A program made the position numbers and the translations under genes. A stretch of 64,000 nt of DNA from Tupaia tana (lineage: Eukaryota > Chordata > Mammalia > Scandentia > Tupaiidae): positions 111,139,489 through 111,203,488 of the forward strand of contig JAKSZU010000004.1 of assembly GCA_026018925.1 (NCBI GenBank). The letters are read 5' to 3'. The notes below the pieces were generated by a model. The model saw nothing but the letters and a program-made list of their open reading frames with translations. It did not search any database and was not told the DNA's origin. Positions 31,289 through 42,261 of this stretch are shown piece by piece (the stretch's first letter is position 1; each line of letters begins with the position of its first letter).

Positions 31289-31466
31289 TCTTTTTTTTAA
31301 ATTTTATTTATTCATATATTTTATTTTAATTTGACCAGAGAGAGTGACACAGAGAGGGAGAGAGAGAGAGAAAGTGAGAAAGCAAGCCGCCAGGTCCGGA
31401 ACTTGAACTGTGGTCAGCCATGTGGGAGTGTCCAGCACCTTAACCATCATGCCACCTGCTGGTCCC
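31289..31466 (-). mobile_element. SINE type B
   Basis: Antisense. TTGAAGGCATATCTT repeated on both sides. Confidence 0.9.
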
Positions 31467-31579
31467 CTTGAAGGCATATCTTAGTTCATAGTAGGAAAAA
31501 TGACCTTCAAATGGGAATAGACTTGCAACATGATCCATCAGCTCTTTTCTTCCTGCAATACTCCCAAAATTCCAGATAT

Positions 31580-31780
31580 AAAATTGTCTGTTATTTTACT
31601 GGACCAAGGTGAATTTGAGAACTTGTAACCTCCCCTCTAGAATGAAAATTAATTGATTACCTAAGGCCTCACCAGTCAAAACAGCCCAGAAGATAATCAT
31701 GCCTCTTGAACTAATCATCAAGCTGATCATATACCTGAAACCCTTACTCTTAATTTTGCCTTTAAAAATGCATACTTGAG
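31580..31780 (+). mobile_element. LTR fossil, related to 56640-56955
   Basis: TAAGGCCTCACCAGTCAAAA..TTTTGCCTTTAAAAATGCAT aligns with 56725-56840. It is probably the 3' part of an old class I ERV LTR. Family by resemblance only. Confidence 0.5.
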
Positions 31781-32063
31781 GGGCCAACAGATAGCGTGGT
31801 GGTTAAGGCACTGGACTCGCACATGCTGATCAAGGTTCAAGTCTCGAACCTGGCAGCTTGAAAATCACATTGGGCATGTGTGTACATGTGCCCAAAATCC
31901 CAGTAGGAGAATGGAGGAAAAGGGACTGTGGTGTGGCCATCACCTCTGGGGGGGGGGGGGGGTGATTTCTCACTTTCCCTTTCACTATTTCTGTCTCTCT
32001 CCAGTGAGCATAAGCACCCTAAAAAAAAACTAAAAAAAAAAAAGAAAAAACTAAAAAAAAAAA
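31781..32063 (+). mobile_element. SINE type C with expanded G run
   Basis: Head GGGCCAACAGATAGCGTGG. G(14) at 31948-31961. Flanks TGCATACTTGAG / TGCATACCGTGAG (the latter later split by an LTR). Confidence 0.85.
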
Positions 32064-32076
32064 AGTTGCATACCGT

Positions 32077-32389
32077 TGTAGGAAGCCACATGCACCAAAA
32101 TGGCTGACATGACCTTCATACAAGGACCTTCAAGTATCCTTGTTCCGGGAGTAGGCAATTCACCCAGAGACTTCCTCATTCAGGCAGGTCCTCAGTCAAG
32201 TCCGCGACAATTCCCGCCCCCTTTTCCTACCCTGTATATAAGAATGTTCTCCGGCCCTCAATAAATGAGCGACTGCATTCCATCTTGAGCTGTGACACTG
32301 TGTCGCTCCCGTGCTGTGATGCTGCGCCGGTTCTAGACCTCCGCTCTCTCACTCAGGCACCCTGCCCGATCGTCCCGCGGGCCGGGACA
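32077..32389 (+). mobile_element. Solo LTR, class II (ERVK-like)
   Basis: It begins TGTAGGAAGCC and ends GGGCCGGGACA, with a TATA-type CCTGTATATAAG and CAATAAATGAG in between. The 6-bp duplication TACCGT at 32071-32076 and 32390-32395 fits class II integration. 313 bp, no internal region: a solo LTR. It looks relatively young because both ends and the duplication are clean. Confidence 0.85.
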
Positions 32390-32399
32390 TACCGTGAGC

Positions 32400-32958
32400 T
32401 GTCCCGACCTGGGGGGACAGTCGAACAGGTTTCCTGAGGGAAGGAGTGAGAGCCGGGACAAGAGGTGCAGTGTCACAGCACAGAGACAACACAGTGTCTT
32501 CAGGGTCGTCCGTTTATTGTGGGCAGCACGGTACAGCATGGAGACGACGCAGTGTTACAACTCTTCAGGGTCGCGTCGTCTATTGTGAGCAGCACAGAGA
32601 CAACGCGGTGTCACAATTCTTCAGGGTCATCCGGAGACAACGTGGTGTTACAACTCTTCAGGGTCTTCCCCGTCATCTGGCGATTGTGGGCCAGGCACTG
32701 TGGTTATATGCATGCTGGTGGGCCGTGATTGGTTGTAAAAGGTGGGTTATGATTGGTTGTAAAAGGTGGGTTATGATTGGTTGCTTTTGGACCAATCATG
32801 AGGTGCCAGATATGCAAATCTGAGGGATTCTGGTGGCCAATCAGAGCAAGGTTTCGAAGGTCAGGTTTTTTGAAGGGAACCAATTGTGGACTTTGGCATT
32901 GTGTAATTGTTTGCTTTCTGAGAAACTGGCTATATTCACTGGTGCGCAGCCTCCCACA
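32400..32958 (-). mobile_element. Second LTR, opposite strand, related family
   Basis: On the minus strand it starts TGTGGGAGGCTGCG and ends CAGGTCGGGACA. Three CCAATCA boxes, a GCATATAACC TATA region and AATAAA are in order. A U5-side array of about 55 bp repeats (32465-32670) carries GACCCTGAAGA. No matching duplication was found, so the outer edge is uncertain. Solo-LTR fossil. Confidence 0.65.
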
Positions 32959-32959
32959 A

Positions 32960-33208
32960 TGGGCCAGCAAGTGGTATGGTAGTTAAGGTGCTAGATCTCG
33001 TATGGCCAACCCAACAGTTTGAATCCCAGACCTGGCGGCCTGAAAAACATGCCAGGCACATGTGCGTGTGTGCCCAAAGTCCCAAGAGAAGAATGGAAGA
33101 GAAGGGCTTGTGGTGTAGCCATCCCACCTGGGAGGTGATTCCTCACTTTCCCACTGTCTCTGTCTCTCTCCAGTGAGTGTATGTGCCCTATGGCAAAAGA
33201 AAATATAA
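32960..33208 (+). mobile_element. SINE type C
   Basis: GGGCCAGCAAGTGGTATGG head and GTGCCCTATGGCAAAAGAAA end. Confidence 0.85.
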
Positions 33209-34699
33209 AAAGAAAAATAACACATACTTGTAATCCTTTGGGGAGAGTGGGTTCTTTCAGCATTGGTACCCTGCCCTCTTGCTTTGCACGAGGCACTAAA
33301 GCTGTCCTTTTTCTCACCACACGCCAGTCTTTGGTCTGGCTTACGGTGCACAGGTGAGTGAAGCCGGGTCAGTCAGTAACACTGCTTCCTCTTCCAAAGA
33401 GTGTTGACCAAGTGGCCTGTCCTTGCTCCTTTCTGAACACTGGGGTTGCGGGGAGCAGATTATTTGTCTTTTAGCTTGGAGTCCTCTGTCTGGAGAGGAG
33501 TACCGCCGTGCCTGATGGGGAGCTAGTCTCACTTCTGACCTTCGTGTACTTCGGGCTGGCCCTTCAGAGGGGTATTTTGCATGCAGGAAGCAGTGACCAG
33601 GGTCTGAATGTGGTGGTCGTTGGTGCAGGTCACCAGACACTTGACATGATGTGTGTTTGCAGCAGACGAGTGTCAGGATCACACTTTGGCAATGCTGGCT
33701 TCTGCTGAATGCTCCAAAATTAAGTCCATTTTGAGTGTAGGTCTTCGTCTTGTAATATCAGCCGCACCTGAGCCAAGTAGCCGATAGCCAGCGTGACAAG
33801 TGTGCACCAACCTGCAAACAAGCTCACTAGATCTAGGACCTTGCCCTCCAGCACGAAACTGAGCTAACACATCTTTTGGTGCTATAATACCAGTGCCTTT
33901 GAATGGCTATCTTTGCAAGTATTCACTCAAGGCACCAGCTGCCAGAGGCTTCTACCTCACGTTGGCAACTGGTGGCATTCTACACCAGTCCAAGTACCAC
34001 CTTGTGGGGCTGGCCTCCAGACCACTTGAAGATTGCTCCTGTGGACACGTGAAGCTTGGTTCATAACAGCACTTTGGGCTCAAGTGAGTTCTTCTTTCCT
34101 GTTATTTATTTGAGTGTATGTTTTCCTATTTTCTGCATGTGTATGTATGTTCGTGTGCATTACTAATTCATTTGGAAACTATCTTTGTTTCATCTTAACT
34201 TGTCATTTGATTTAGGCATAAAGAATCTGCCCCTCTCACAGACAGGTTGACTTGTTGCCAGGAATCGGAGATCGGATGACCTTTTCTGGTGCAGCGTGAC
34301 AATACCTTGGCTGTCCTCCAGGCAGGTAGGAGGGCTCTTTCCATCCTCTTGGGTCTGACCTCCTTTCTTTTGCTTCATGACCCTGGAGACTCACGTCAAA
34401 GTGCCGCCTGCCTGGGTCCCTGTATGACTGTGAGAAGCAGAGTCCCCCTGCTGACCCCAACTGGGAGTGTAGTAAGAACTGAACATACATATGCAGGGGC
34501 TGCTTATTAACAGCCTCACACAGCCTTTCCTGACTGATGCAACCAATCCTTGCAAAGTCATCTGCAGGTCCGTGGCTTCATCTCTCCTTCATGGGAGATG
34601 TGGCCTTGGCTTCTCAGCCTTTCCAAGTCTTTTGCTGGAAGAATACAGTTACTGATGACCCACTTCCCTCAGCATTTCTGTATACCGCTGCCTGGTATT
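33209..34699. other. Unique sequence, nothing recognised
   Basis: About 1.5 kb with no supported gene. Short frames lack family resemblance. Confidence 0.4.
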
Positions 34700-35322
34700 A
34701 CAGTTTGGTGATACACACATCTCCGTGACCCCAAGTTCATGTGTTGGGACTTGGTTGTATTGTAAATGTGCTGAGTGGAGACAATCCCTTCACGGTGTCC
34801 CAGGGTGATGTCTTTGAAGATGATAGGCCACTGGGGCACAGCTCCTATAAGTTCTGGTGGTGGTTTTGTTTTATTTTTGTTTTTGCTTTAATTTGTTATA
34901 GGGTACATATACTCACTGGGGCAATAGAGAGAGGGAAACAGAGAGAAAGTGAGAAAACACCTCCAAGTCAGGGGGTATGGCCATGCCACATCCCTTCTCC
35001 ATTCTCCCCTCAGGATTTTGGGCATGCACGCACACACCCAGCATGTAGGTCCAGGACTCAAAGCACACAGTTGGCATCGTGGGATCCAGCCACCTTAACC
35101 ACCATCCAACTGGCTGGTCTATGGTGGATTTATAAGAGGAGAAATAGGATCAGAACAGGAAGAAACTTATGGATAGCCACTCTGCTCAAGATTCTGCCTT
35201 CCACCATTTTGTGATGTCTTTGGACTACCCACATGGCCAGTGAGTCAAATAAACCTCTATTCTCTTAAATCATCCAGTCTCAAATACTTCCACAAGCAAC
35301 ACAGAAGTAAACTAAGACACAT
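34700..35322 (+). mobile_element. MaLR/MLT-like LTR fossil split by a SINE
   Basis: CAAGTTCATGTGTTGGGACT at the left and CAAATAAACCTCTATTCTCT..AAACTAAGACA at the right are typical of the MaLR group. Old and non-coding. Confidence 0.55.
34862..35121 (-). mobile_element. SINE type C
   Basis: Antisense: TTTGTTATAGGGTACATAT, GGTATGGCCATGCCAC and CCAACTGGCTGGTC. Confidence 0.82.
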
Positions 35323-35902
35323 GGTATATCCAGAGTCTGTGTTGTTAGGTGCATATACATTTAACCTTTCTTTATTATGAAATTTAGTAACATCCAAGTG
35401 TGGTTAAACCAAACCTAACTGAATGTAGGTTAAATCTCAATACTACAGTTTAGAGCTTCCAAGCTGGTGGAACTTTGTTGTTTATGGCTTGGGTAAGTGT
35501 GTGTGTGGGTTTCTTTTTTTTTTTTAAGTTTATTTATGAGAGAAAGGAACTTTGACAGGGTCTTGCCATCCCCGTATCCCAGATAGCTAGGACTATAGGG
35601 GAAAAAAAGCAATAGACTTAATGTGCAAGTGCACAGGAGTCAAAGTAGGAAACTCAAAGAAGGGCTAGATAGTTACATCATAAATACCCCCTTTATAAGA
35701 AGAGGGAAGTTGGGGATGGAGGCAATTTTAAAAGGGTAGTACATGAATTTTAGGAAAGATGAACGAACAGGCCCAAAAAGTAGACAACAGGCGAAAATTC
35801 CTCTGGGCTCTGGGGGAGGCGGCAACAAGTTCAGGGAAAATGAATGGGGTGACTGCAGTAGGAACAAAGATTGTCTTAATATGCAGATAAAAATCTCTCA
35901 GT
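35323..35902. other. Mostly unique; possible 7SL-SINE remnant at 35510-35600
   Basis: GACAGGGTCTTGC followed by CCCAGATAGCTAGGACTATA resembles an antisense 7SL-derived monomer with a large deletion. The rest is unrecognised. Confidence 0.35.
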
Positions 35903-36093
35903 TGGGCCAGCAGGTGGTGTGGTGGTGAAGGCACTGGACTCCCACATGGCCGGCAATGATTGAATCCTGACATGGTGGCTTGCTTGCTCTCTCTCTCCTT
36001 CTCTCTCTGTCTCTCTCGAGTGAGTGCACAAGCCCTATAGCAAATTTTAAAATAGCAAATTTAAAAATAATAATAATAAATACTTTTTTAAAA
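35903..36093 (+). mobile_element. SINE type B
   Basis: AAAATCTCTCAGTT on both sides. GGGCCAGCAGGTGGTGTGG head. Confidence 0.9.
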
Positions 36094-36214
36094 AAATCTC
36101 TCAGTTAACAGCCTTTGGAAAGGGTGTTAAGAAAGGGTGAAAAATCTGCCCGGGCATAGTACCCCGGGAGTGGAGACCTTTAGTTTTCTCTCAGGCAATA
36201 AGAGTTGATCTCTG

Positions 36215-36346
36215 GGGAACCAGCAGTTAGCGTAATGGCTATGTTGCTGGACTCCCACATAGTCAACCGCGGTTCTCGTCCCGGACCCGGTGGCTTAAAA
36301 CTCACGCCAGGTGCGTGTGTGTGCGTAAAGAAAAGAAAAGAAAAGA
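36215..36346 (+). mobile_element. SINE type A, short form with AAAAG tail
   Basis: The head and box B region are present, but the body stops at GTGTGTGCGTAAAG and goes straight into (AAAAG)n. AGAGTTGATCTCTGG flanks both sides, so it inserted in this short form. Confidence 0.88.
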
Positions 36347-36481
36347 AAGAGTTGATCTCTGGTGAATGTGCATTCCAGGACGAGTTCAAGACAACTGTAG
36401 TCCTCTGGATGAATTTCCCTTGGTCAGATGAGACAACTTCAGAGAAAACCCCTCCTAGTGCCTCAAGAGAGACACAGGTGG

Positions 36482-38259
36482 CCTGGCGCTGACGGCGGCG
36501 GGCCTGGGGGCGGCCTGGACGCCCGCGGCGCCGGGACCCCGAAATGGCGCTGCTGGCCGAACACCTGCTGAAGCCGCTGCCCGCCGACAAGCAGATCGAG
36601 ACCGGGCCCTTCCTCGAGGCGGTATCCCACCTGCCGCCCTTTTTGATTGCCTCGGGTCCCCAGTGTTCACTCCCATCAAGGCGGACATAAGTGGCAACAT
36701 CACGAAAATCAAAGCCATGTGGGACACCAACCCCACCAAGTTCCGGACCCTGCAGAACATCCTGGAGGTGGAGAAAGAGATGTACGGGGCAGAGTGGCCC
36801 AAGGTGGGGGCCACGCTGGCGCTGATGTGGCTCAAAAGGGGCCTGCGCTTCATCCAGGTCTTCCTCCAGAGCATCTGCGATGGCGAGCGGGACGAGAACC
36901 ACCCCAACCACATCCGCGTCAACGCCTCCAAGGCCTGCGAGATGGCGCTCAAGAAGTACCACGGCTGGATCGTGCAGAAGATCTTCTAGGCAGCGCTGTA
37001 TGCGGCGCCCTATAAGTCCGACTTCCTGAAAGCGCTCTCCAAGGGACAGAACGTGACAGAGGAGGAGTGTCTCGAGAAGGTCCGCCTCTTCCTAGTCAAC
37101 TACACGGCCACCATCGATGTCATCTATGAGATGTACACGAAGATGAACGCAGAGCTCAACTACAAGGTGTAGGTGTGCCTGCCAGTGGCCACGCCCCCGC
37201 CATGGCCACGCCCCCGGCTGTGGCCAATCATAGGAACAGGCAGCCAGCATCACTGTGAACCAAGCCACCAGGCTGCCCCCTGGCTCAGTGCCCCAGGGCA
37301 GCCCAGAATCCAGTGGGGTCTGCAGGGCACAGCCTGGTTTTTGTTTTTTTCTTGTTTTTTTTTGTGTGTTTTTTTGGTCTATTCCAGTGGAGCAATAAAT
37401 AACAGCCCTACTTCTAAATCCCCTTCGAATTTCACAACAGCACAGACTGACATTTTATACCTTCATTTCGGTGTGGTCAAAGCCGATTAACACCTCTAAT
37501 AAATCAGGTCCTAGGGTTTTTGTGTGTGTGTATGTGTGTGTGTGCGTGTGTGTGTTGCACACACACCCCAGCCCCCGCGTGGAGCCCTGCTCTGGGAGCA
37601 TGATGTCATGCACCTTGCTTTGAAAACAAGCATGTGGCCTTACGAGGATCTCGCTGAGTGATGTGTTTGGGGTATTTTAAGGACGATGAAGAGTTCAATT
37701 TGGAATTATGCAGGGCCCCTGTCATGGGAGCTTTTTTTAAAAAGTGGGCGACTGGTGTGTGCATTCTGGTGTGTGCACAGACCAACCTCACAGCACTGTC
37801 ATGATACACCCCGCTCTTTCTGTCTTTTTCCAGACAGGCTTTTCTTTGTTTTTTTGTTTTTAAGCTAAAATCAACCAACAAGCCTTCGATGACCAAGGGG
37901 CATTTCTTTTAGAGCTCTCCAGTACAACAGTTGACCGTGGATAACTGCATTCAGACTTTCCTGCATCAATATTTTCTTCAGGGACAGCTTTTCCAAACTA
38001 AGAGTCTTCCTACCACATATAATTGTCTCAAGAGAAGAGAACCCTTCAGCCGCTGAGACCCAAAAAAATGCCTCGTTGCCTTAACTACCCTCCATGGCAC
38101 TCAGAAGAGCTGCATTTTTTAAAGTATTGGGGCAAACAGACAACCCCAAAGGACTGATGTGTGTTAAAAAACCCAATGAGGAACAATTGGTGATTTTTAT
38201 GCAGAAACTAAATAATCCTTAATAAATAAATCTATTTTGGAAAAAAAAAAAAAAGAGAG
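36482..38259 (+). pseudogene. GLTP: GLTP processed pseudogene, nearly full length
   Basis: Glycolipid transfer protein moves glycosphingolipids between membranes in the cytosol. The copy spans 5' UTR, CDS (ATG 36544 to TAG 37170-37172), a long 3' UTR with two AATAAA sites and a poly(A) tail, without introns. Residues match closely: MALLAEHLLKPLPADKQIET, GPFLEAVSHLPPF, KADISGNITKIKAMWDTNPT, FRTLQNILEVEKEMYGAEWP and MYTKMNAELNYKV. Two lesions are visible. One base is missing in TTTTTGATTGCC (about 36640), and CAG became TAG at 36987-36989 (KIF-stop-AALYAAP). The exact 16-bp duplication AGAGAGACACAGGTGG at 36466-36481 and 38260-38275 proves L1-mediated retroposition. High similarity to the parent suggests a fairly recent copy. 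Confidence 0.95.
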
Positions 38260-38498
38260 AGAGAGACACAGGTGGAAGAGATTGGGGTGCCGGGGCAAGG
38301 TCAGAGAACGACATTGGTTCTGGGGCTGTTTCTTTAGTTCAGGTTACACATAAAGTGCTGTATTTCAGGGTATCATTTCTCAGCCCCCAAACCCTTACCA
38401 ACCTTAATTGCTAGTGAAAACTAGGAACTGATTGTGACCGGCCCACCACATGCCAACTGTTCAGCAGATCGGCAAGCCCGTGAGCACCGTTTCCATTT

Positions 38499-38727
38499 TT
38501 TAGCTGCCAGAGGGTATGTGTACTCACTGGACGGGGGGGGGGGGGGGGGGGGGGGAGCGCCCTCTCGTGGATGTGGCCGCGCCACAATCCCCTCTCCAAT
38601 TCTCCAACCTGTTAGGATTTGGGGCACAGGTGCTTGGCATGTTTTTCAAGCTGCTGGGGCCAGGATTCAAACCATGGTCAGCCATGTGGGATCTATGTCC
38701 TTTACCACTAGGCTATAGGCCCAGACC
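38499..38727 (-). mobile_element. SINE type D with long G run
   Basis: TTAGCTGCCAGAGGGTATG start. About 24 G at 38531-38555. ACCACTAGGCTATAGGCCC end. Confidence 0.65.
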
Positions 38728-39014
38728 TGTACAATTTTCAGTATTGCACAGGACATGTTTGCTGACAGACCCAAATATCTTTACTTCTTCCATAATAAAA
38801 AGCCAAAAGTAGATAAGCTTATGTTCAGCAATTAGTGTTTCAGTATTGTATTTTCTTTGAAAATGATCTAGATATTCAGTGAACGCCCATGATTTAATTT
38901 CACTTAGAAAACACTAAGGGTGCAAGTTAACAAGGAGACCTGGGAAAGCATTTTTAAGTGGACATATTATAACACCAACTAAGGCTGACCACCATCATGT
39001 TGTTTTTAATGGTA
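38728..39014. other. Unique AT-rich sequence
   Basis: Nothing recognised. Confidence 0.4.
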
Positions 39015-39039
39015 GCAACTTTTTTTCTTTCTCTTTTTC

Positions 39040-39230
39040 TTTCTTATTTTTTAAAAAATAATTATTTTACTTAACTTTATTTATTTATTTATTTTAAGTT
39101 GACCAGAGAGGGCCAGAGTGAGAGAGAGAGAGAAAAAAAGTAAGAAAGCAAGCCGCCAGGTCCTGGACTCGAACCACAGTTGGCCATGTGGGAGGCCAGC
39201 ACCCTTAATTACCATGCCACCTGCCAGCCC
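39040..39230 (-). mobile_element. SINE type B inside a type D copy
   Basis: TTTCTCTTTTTCTT occurs before and after it. AAGTTGACCAGAGAGGG body. Confidence 0.85.
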
Positions 39231-39468
39231 CCTCTTTCTCTTTTTCTTAATTGTCAGAGGGTGTGTGTGCTTGCCAGAGAGAGAGAAAGAGAGGTGGGGA
39301 GAAAGCGCCCGCACAGGGTATCGTCATGCTACAGTACCGTCTCCTCTGTCTCCCATCCTGTCAGGTCTGGGGCGTGGCCCCTGTTTCTCCAGCCACTGGG
39401 CTAGTGGTCAGACTGCGCCTCCACTCGGTGAGATCCAGCTCCCTACCCAATAGGCCACAGTGCTGGCC
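39231..39468 (-). mobile_element. SINE type D
   Basis: TTAATTGTCAGAGGGTGTGT start (its T-rich tail continues left of the inserted B copy at 39015-39039) and GGCCACAGTGCTGGCC end. Confidence 0.7.
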
Positions 39469-39810
39469 AAAACGCAGCCTTCGTAGCAGAGGTAATCCGA
39501 GCTGATTTGCCTGGTAAGTCTAGGTAAAGTAAAAGCTGTGTGTCTACATTACAACTAACACAACTCTGGAGACATGCCTTCTTAAATTAAACCAACAAAC
39601 TTTAACTTCTATTTTCCAAAGGTCACCTAAGATCACATGAACTTTAAAAACATTTCAGTCAGTTGCTATATTTCTATGTGTTTTAGGAATGCTCAGTTTG
39701 TATATGCACCATGTTTTTAAGCCAATTAAATAGAGTTCTTTTACAAATAAATGTTGGAAAGTCATCCAGAGGTAGAAAGTATCACACATACACATATTAA
39801 AGTGGTCTTC
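39469..39810. other. Unique AT-rich sequence
   Basis: Nothing recognised. Confidence 0.4.
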
Positions 39811-40065
39811 AGGGACCAGCAGTTGGCATAACAGCTATGTCGCTGGACTCCCATGTAGTCGACTGTGGTTCAAGTCTCAGACCCGGCAGCTTAAACTCAC
39901 GCCAGGCGCGTGTGCGTGTGTGCCCAAGACACCGAGAGGAGAATGGAGGAGAAGGGATTGCGGCGTGGCCATCCCCCCTGGGGGGTGATTTCTCGCTTTC
40001 TGTCTCTCTCTCTCTGATGAGCACACACGCTCTATAGCAAAAACCTCTCCAAAAAAAAAAATTTT
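39811..40065 (+). mobile_element. SINE type A
   Basis: GGGACCAGCAGTTGGCATAA to CTATAGCAAAAACCTCTCC-A(n). Confidence 0.9.
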
Positions 40066-40079
40066 TTTTTTAAAGAGAT

Positions 40080-40510
40080 GGGGCCAGTAGGTGGTGTGGT
40101 GGTTAAGGTACTGGACTCCCACATAGCCAACTATGGTTCGAGTCCAGACTTGGTGGCTTGAAAATAACAACAAATCGAGGCCAGCAGGCAGTGTGGTGGT
40201 TAAGGTGCTGAACTCCCACATGGCTGGCTACAGTTCAAGACTCGGATCTGGTGACTTGAAAATCACAACAAATTGGGACCAGTGGGTGGTGTGGAAGTTA
40301 AGGTGCTGGACTCCACATGATCGACCATGGTTCAAGTCCTGGACCTGGTGGCTTGCTTTCTCACTTTTCCACTCTCTCTCTTTCTCTCTCTGGTGAGTGC
40401 ATGTGCCCTATAGCAAAATTCAAAATAATATGATAAATAAAATTAGATAAATAATTATTTTTTAAAAGAAAATAGCAATAAATAAATAGATAAATAAATA
40501 TACTTTTTTA
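40080..40510 (+). mobile_element. Trimeric tRNA-derived SINE
   Basis: Three tRNA-like heads follow one another at about 40081, 40178 and 40277, each with a box A-like GTGGTGTGGTGGTTAAGG variant and a box B-like GGTTC(A/G)AG. The first two end GCTTGAAAAT.ACAACAAAT and only the third carries the CT tract and A-rich tail. Monomer-dimer-trimer build-up is reported for colugo CYN SINEs. Confidence 0.8.
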
Positions 40511-40877
40511 ATTTAAGAGTTTATTTGAGCAAATAGCACTTCACGAATCTGCAGCATAAACTGTAAGTAGTTGAGGGTTTTCCTGAAAGGGCACTAGGAG
40601 AAAACTTTCAGAAGGTGCCCACAGAAGCAATGCAAAGAAAATATTTGATTGGTTAAATTGGAACAATACCTTAGAGTCTCTAGTTAGAGATAATTGGTAG
40701 TTTCTGACTGGTAAAGTTTAATTTTGTTTTTCTGAGATATGACCGTTCATACTGAGTTGGGTTTAGCACTCAGATGCTAAAACTGCCTTAATAGAATCCC
40801 TCCCACTTGTTTTAGCATGATTTGCTGAGAAACCTGGTATTAATCTGACTTTTGCTCCATCATAGCATTTTTTTTCT
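40511..40877. other. Unique AT-rich sequence
   Basis: Nothing recognised. Confidence 0.4.
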
Positions 40878-41023
40878 TCCTTTCTTTTTATTTTAATTGC
40901 CAGAATGCATGTGCACTCTCCAGAAAGAGAGAGAAAGACCGGGAGTGTGGGAGAAGCAGCCCTCACTAGGGCGTGGTCACACTGCACTCCCTTCTCCGTT
41001 TCTCCATCCTGTTGGGATCTTGG

Positions 41024-41058
<35 letters not shown>

Positions 41059-41117
41059 AACAACAAATACATAAAACTTTAAAAAAAAAAAAATGGCATG
41101 TTTTTCAAGCCACTGGG
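40878..41117 (-). mobile_element. SINE type D carrying a (CA)n insert
   Basis: TTAATTGCCAGAATGCATGT start, CTTGGGTA then (CA)n at 41028-41056, and GGCATGTTTTTCAAGCCACTG end. Confidence 0.65.
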
Positions 41118-41272
41118 ACCAGACGTGAGCCAAGGTCGGCCCTGTGGGCTCTGTGGCCAGACGTGGCCGAGGTCATCCTGTGGGCTCTGGGGCCAGACGT
41201 GGGCCGAGGTTGGCCCTGTGGGCTCTGGGACCAGACGTGGCCGAGGTCGCCCTGTGGGCTCTGTCCCCCTGT
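41118..41272. repeat. Tandem repeat of about 38 bp, 4 copies
   Basis: Units of the form GGCCGAGGTCGGCCCTGTGG plus GCTCTGGGGCCAGACGT, apparently grown from the 3' end of the type D SINE. Confidence 0.8.
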
Positions 41273-41394
41273 GCATGGCCCTTCACCTCTGCACTGTCGT
41301 GTCTGGCTCCCATTCTCTTTTTTGGAACTTTCTCTTTCTGGAACTTCTTTTTGATACTCTTCTATTTCATAGTAGCATGTGTAAGTATAGGTCA

Positions 41395-41815
41395 TTTGGT
41401 TTTGGGGTTTTATTTGTCTGTGTTTGAGAGTTAAGAGTATTGCTATGTGGGAGCCAGCAGGTGGTGTAGTGGTTAAGGTGCTGGACGCCCACGTAATCAA
41501 TTGTGGTTCGAGTCCCAGACCCAGAAGCTTGAAACTCACACTGAGTGTATGTGCGTGTGTACCCAAAATCCTGAGAAGAGATTAGAGAAGGGATTGCAGC
41601 ATGGCCATCTCCCTAGGAGATGATTTCTCACTCTCTATCTTTTTGTCTCTCCAGCAAGCCCATGCACCCTATAGCAAAAAAATCTCTCTCAAAAAAAAAA
41701 AAAAAAAAAAAAAAAGTATTGTTATGTTGTTCAAGCTGGCCTTACCTGGCAATGCTCCTGCCTCAGCCCCTGGGTAGCTGGGGTACAGACACATGCTACT
41801 GTGCTGGCTTTAACC
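41395..41815 (-). mobile_element. 7SL-derived monomer (FLAM-like) split by a SINE
   Basis: 41716-41815 reads TGTTCAAGCTGGCCTTACC..CTCCTGCCTCAGCCCCTGGG..TAGCTGGGGTACAGACACAT, the antisense of an Alu-left-arm-like 7SL SINE. Its other end lies before 41447. GTATTGCTATGT / GTATTGTTATGT flank the inserted SINE. 7SL SINEs are restricted to Euarchontoglires. Confidence 0.7.
41448..41714 (+). mobile_element. SINE type C in the 7SL monomer
   Basis: AGCCAGCAGGTGGTGTAGTGG head and CACCCTATAGCAAAAAAATC end with A(27). Confidence 0.9.
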
Positions 41816-41860
41816 GTGGGGGTTCTTGAAAAGGAAACACTCAGTACACACCATGCTACC

Positions 41861-42094
41861 AGAAAATGCCACAGGGCATGTGCACTCGCCAGAGAGACAC
41901 TCCTCCCCCGGGGGGGGGGGGGGGGGGGGTAGGGGGTTGGCCATGCTGCAGCCCCTGCTCCCTTTTCCTCTCCGGAGTTTGGGCACTCACACACACGCTC
42001 CTGCAATGATTTTCCAGCCACAGGTCTGGGACTCAAACTACAATTGGCCATACAAGAATCCAGTGCCTTAACCACCACACCATGTGCTGGTCCA
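41861..42094 (-). mobile_element. SINE type C with long G run
   Basis: Antisense. CCACAGGGCATGTGCACTC, G(19) at 41911-41929 and CACCATGTGCTGGTCC. Confidence 0.8.
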
Positions 42095-42132
42095 CAAGAA
42101 AATACATACAAAGAGGAACTCACACCCACCCA

Positions 42133-42261
42133 TTGCTGAAACTAGGAAACTCCCTAGTCTGGATTTATATTTAAGTCCTAACCTTCTGATAACTAATCTG
42201 TGTGAGAGAACATATATTTCTAGTCATTCAATAGAAGGAAGTATTTGGTCATTGATTTAGT
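42133..42261. repeat. Direct repeat copy 1 flanking an LTR
   Basis: CCTAGTCTGGATTTATA..GTGTGAGAGAACATATATTTC..GTCATTGATTTAGT recurs at 43069-43122 plus 43560-43652. Confidence 0.75.

Noticed and set aside
33209-34699. Possible ERV internal or retrocopy sequence
   Set aside because: No protein motif or LTR pair could be found.
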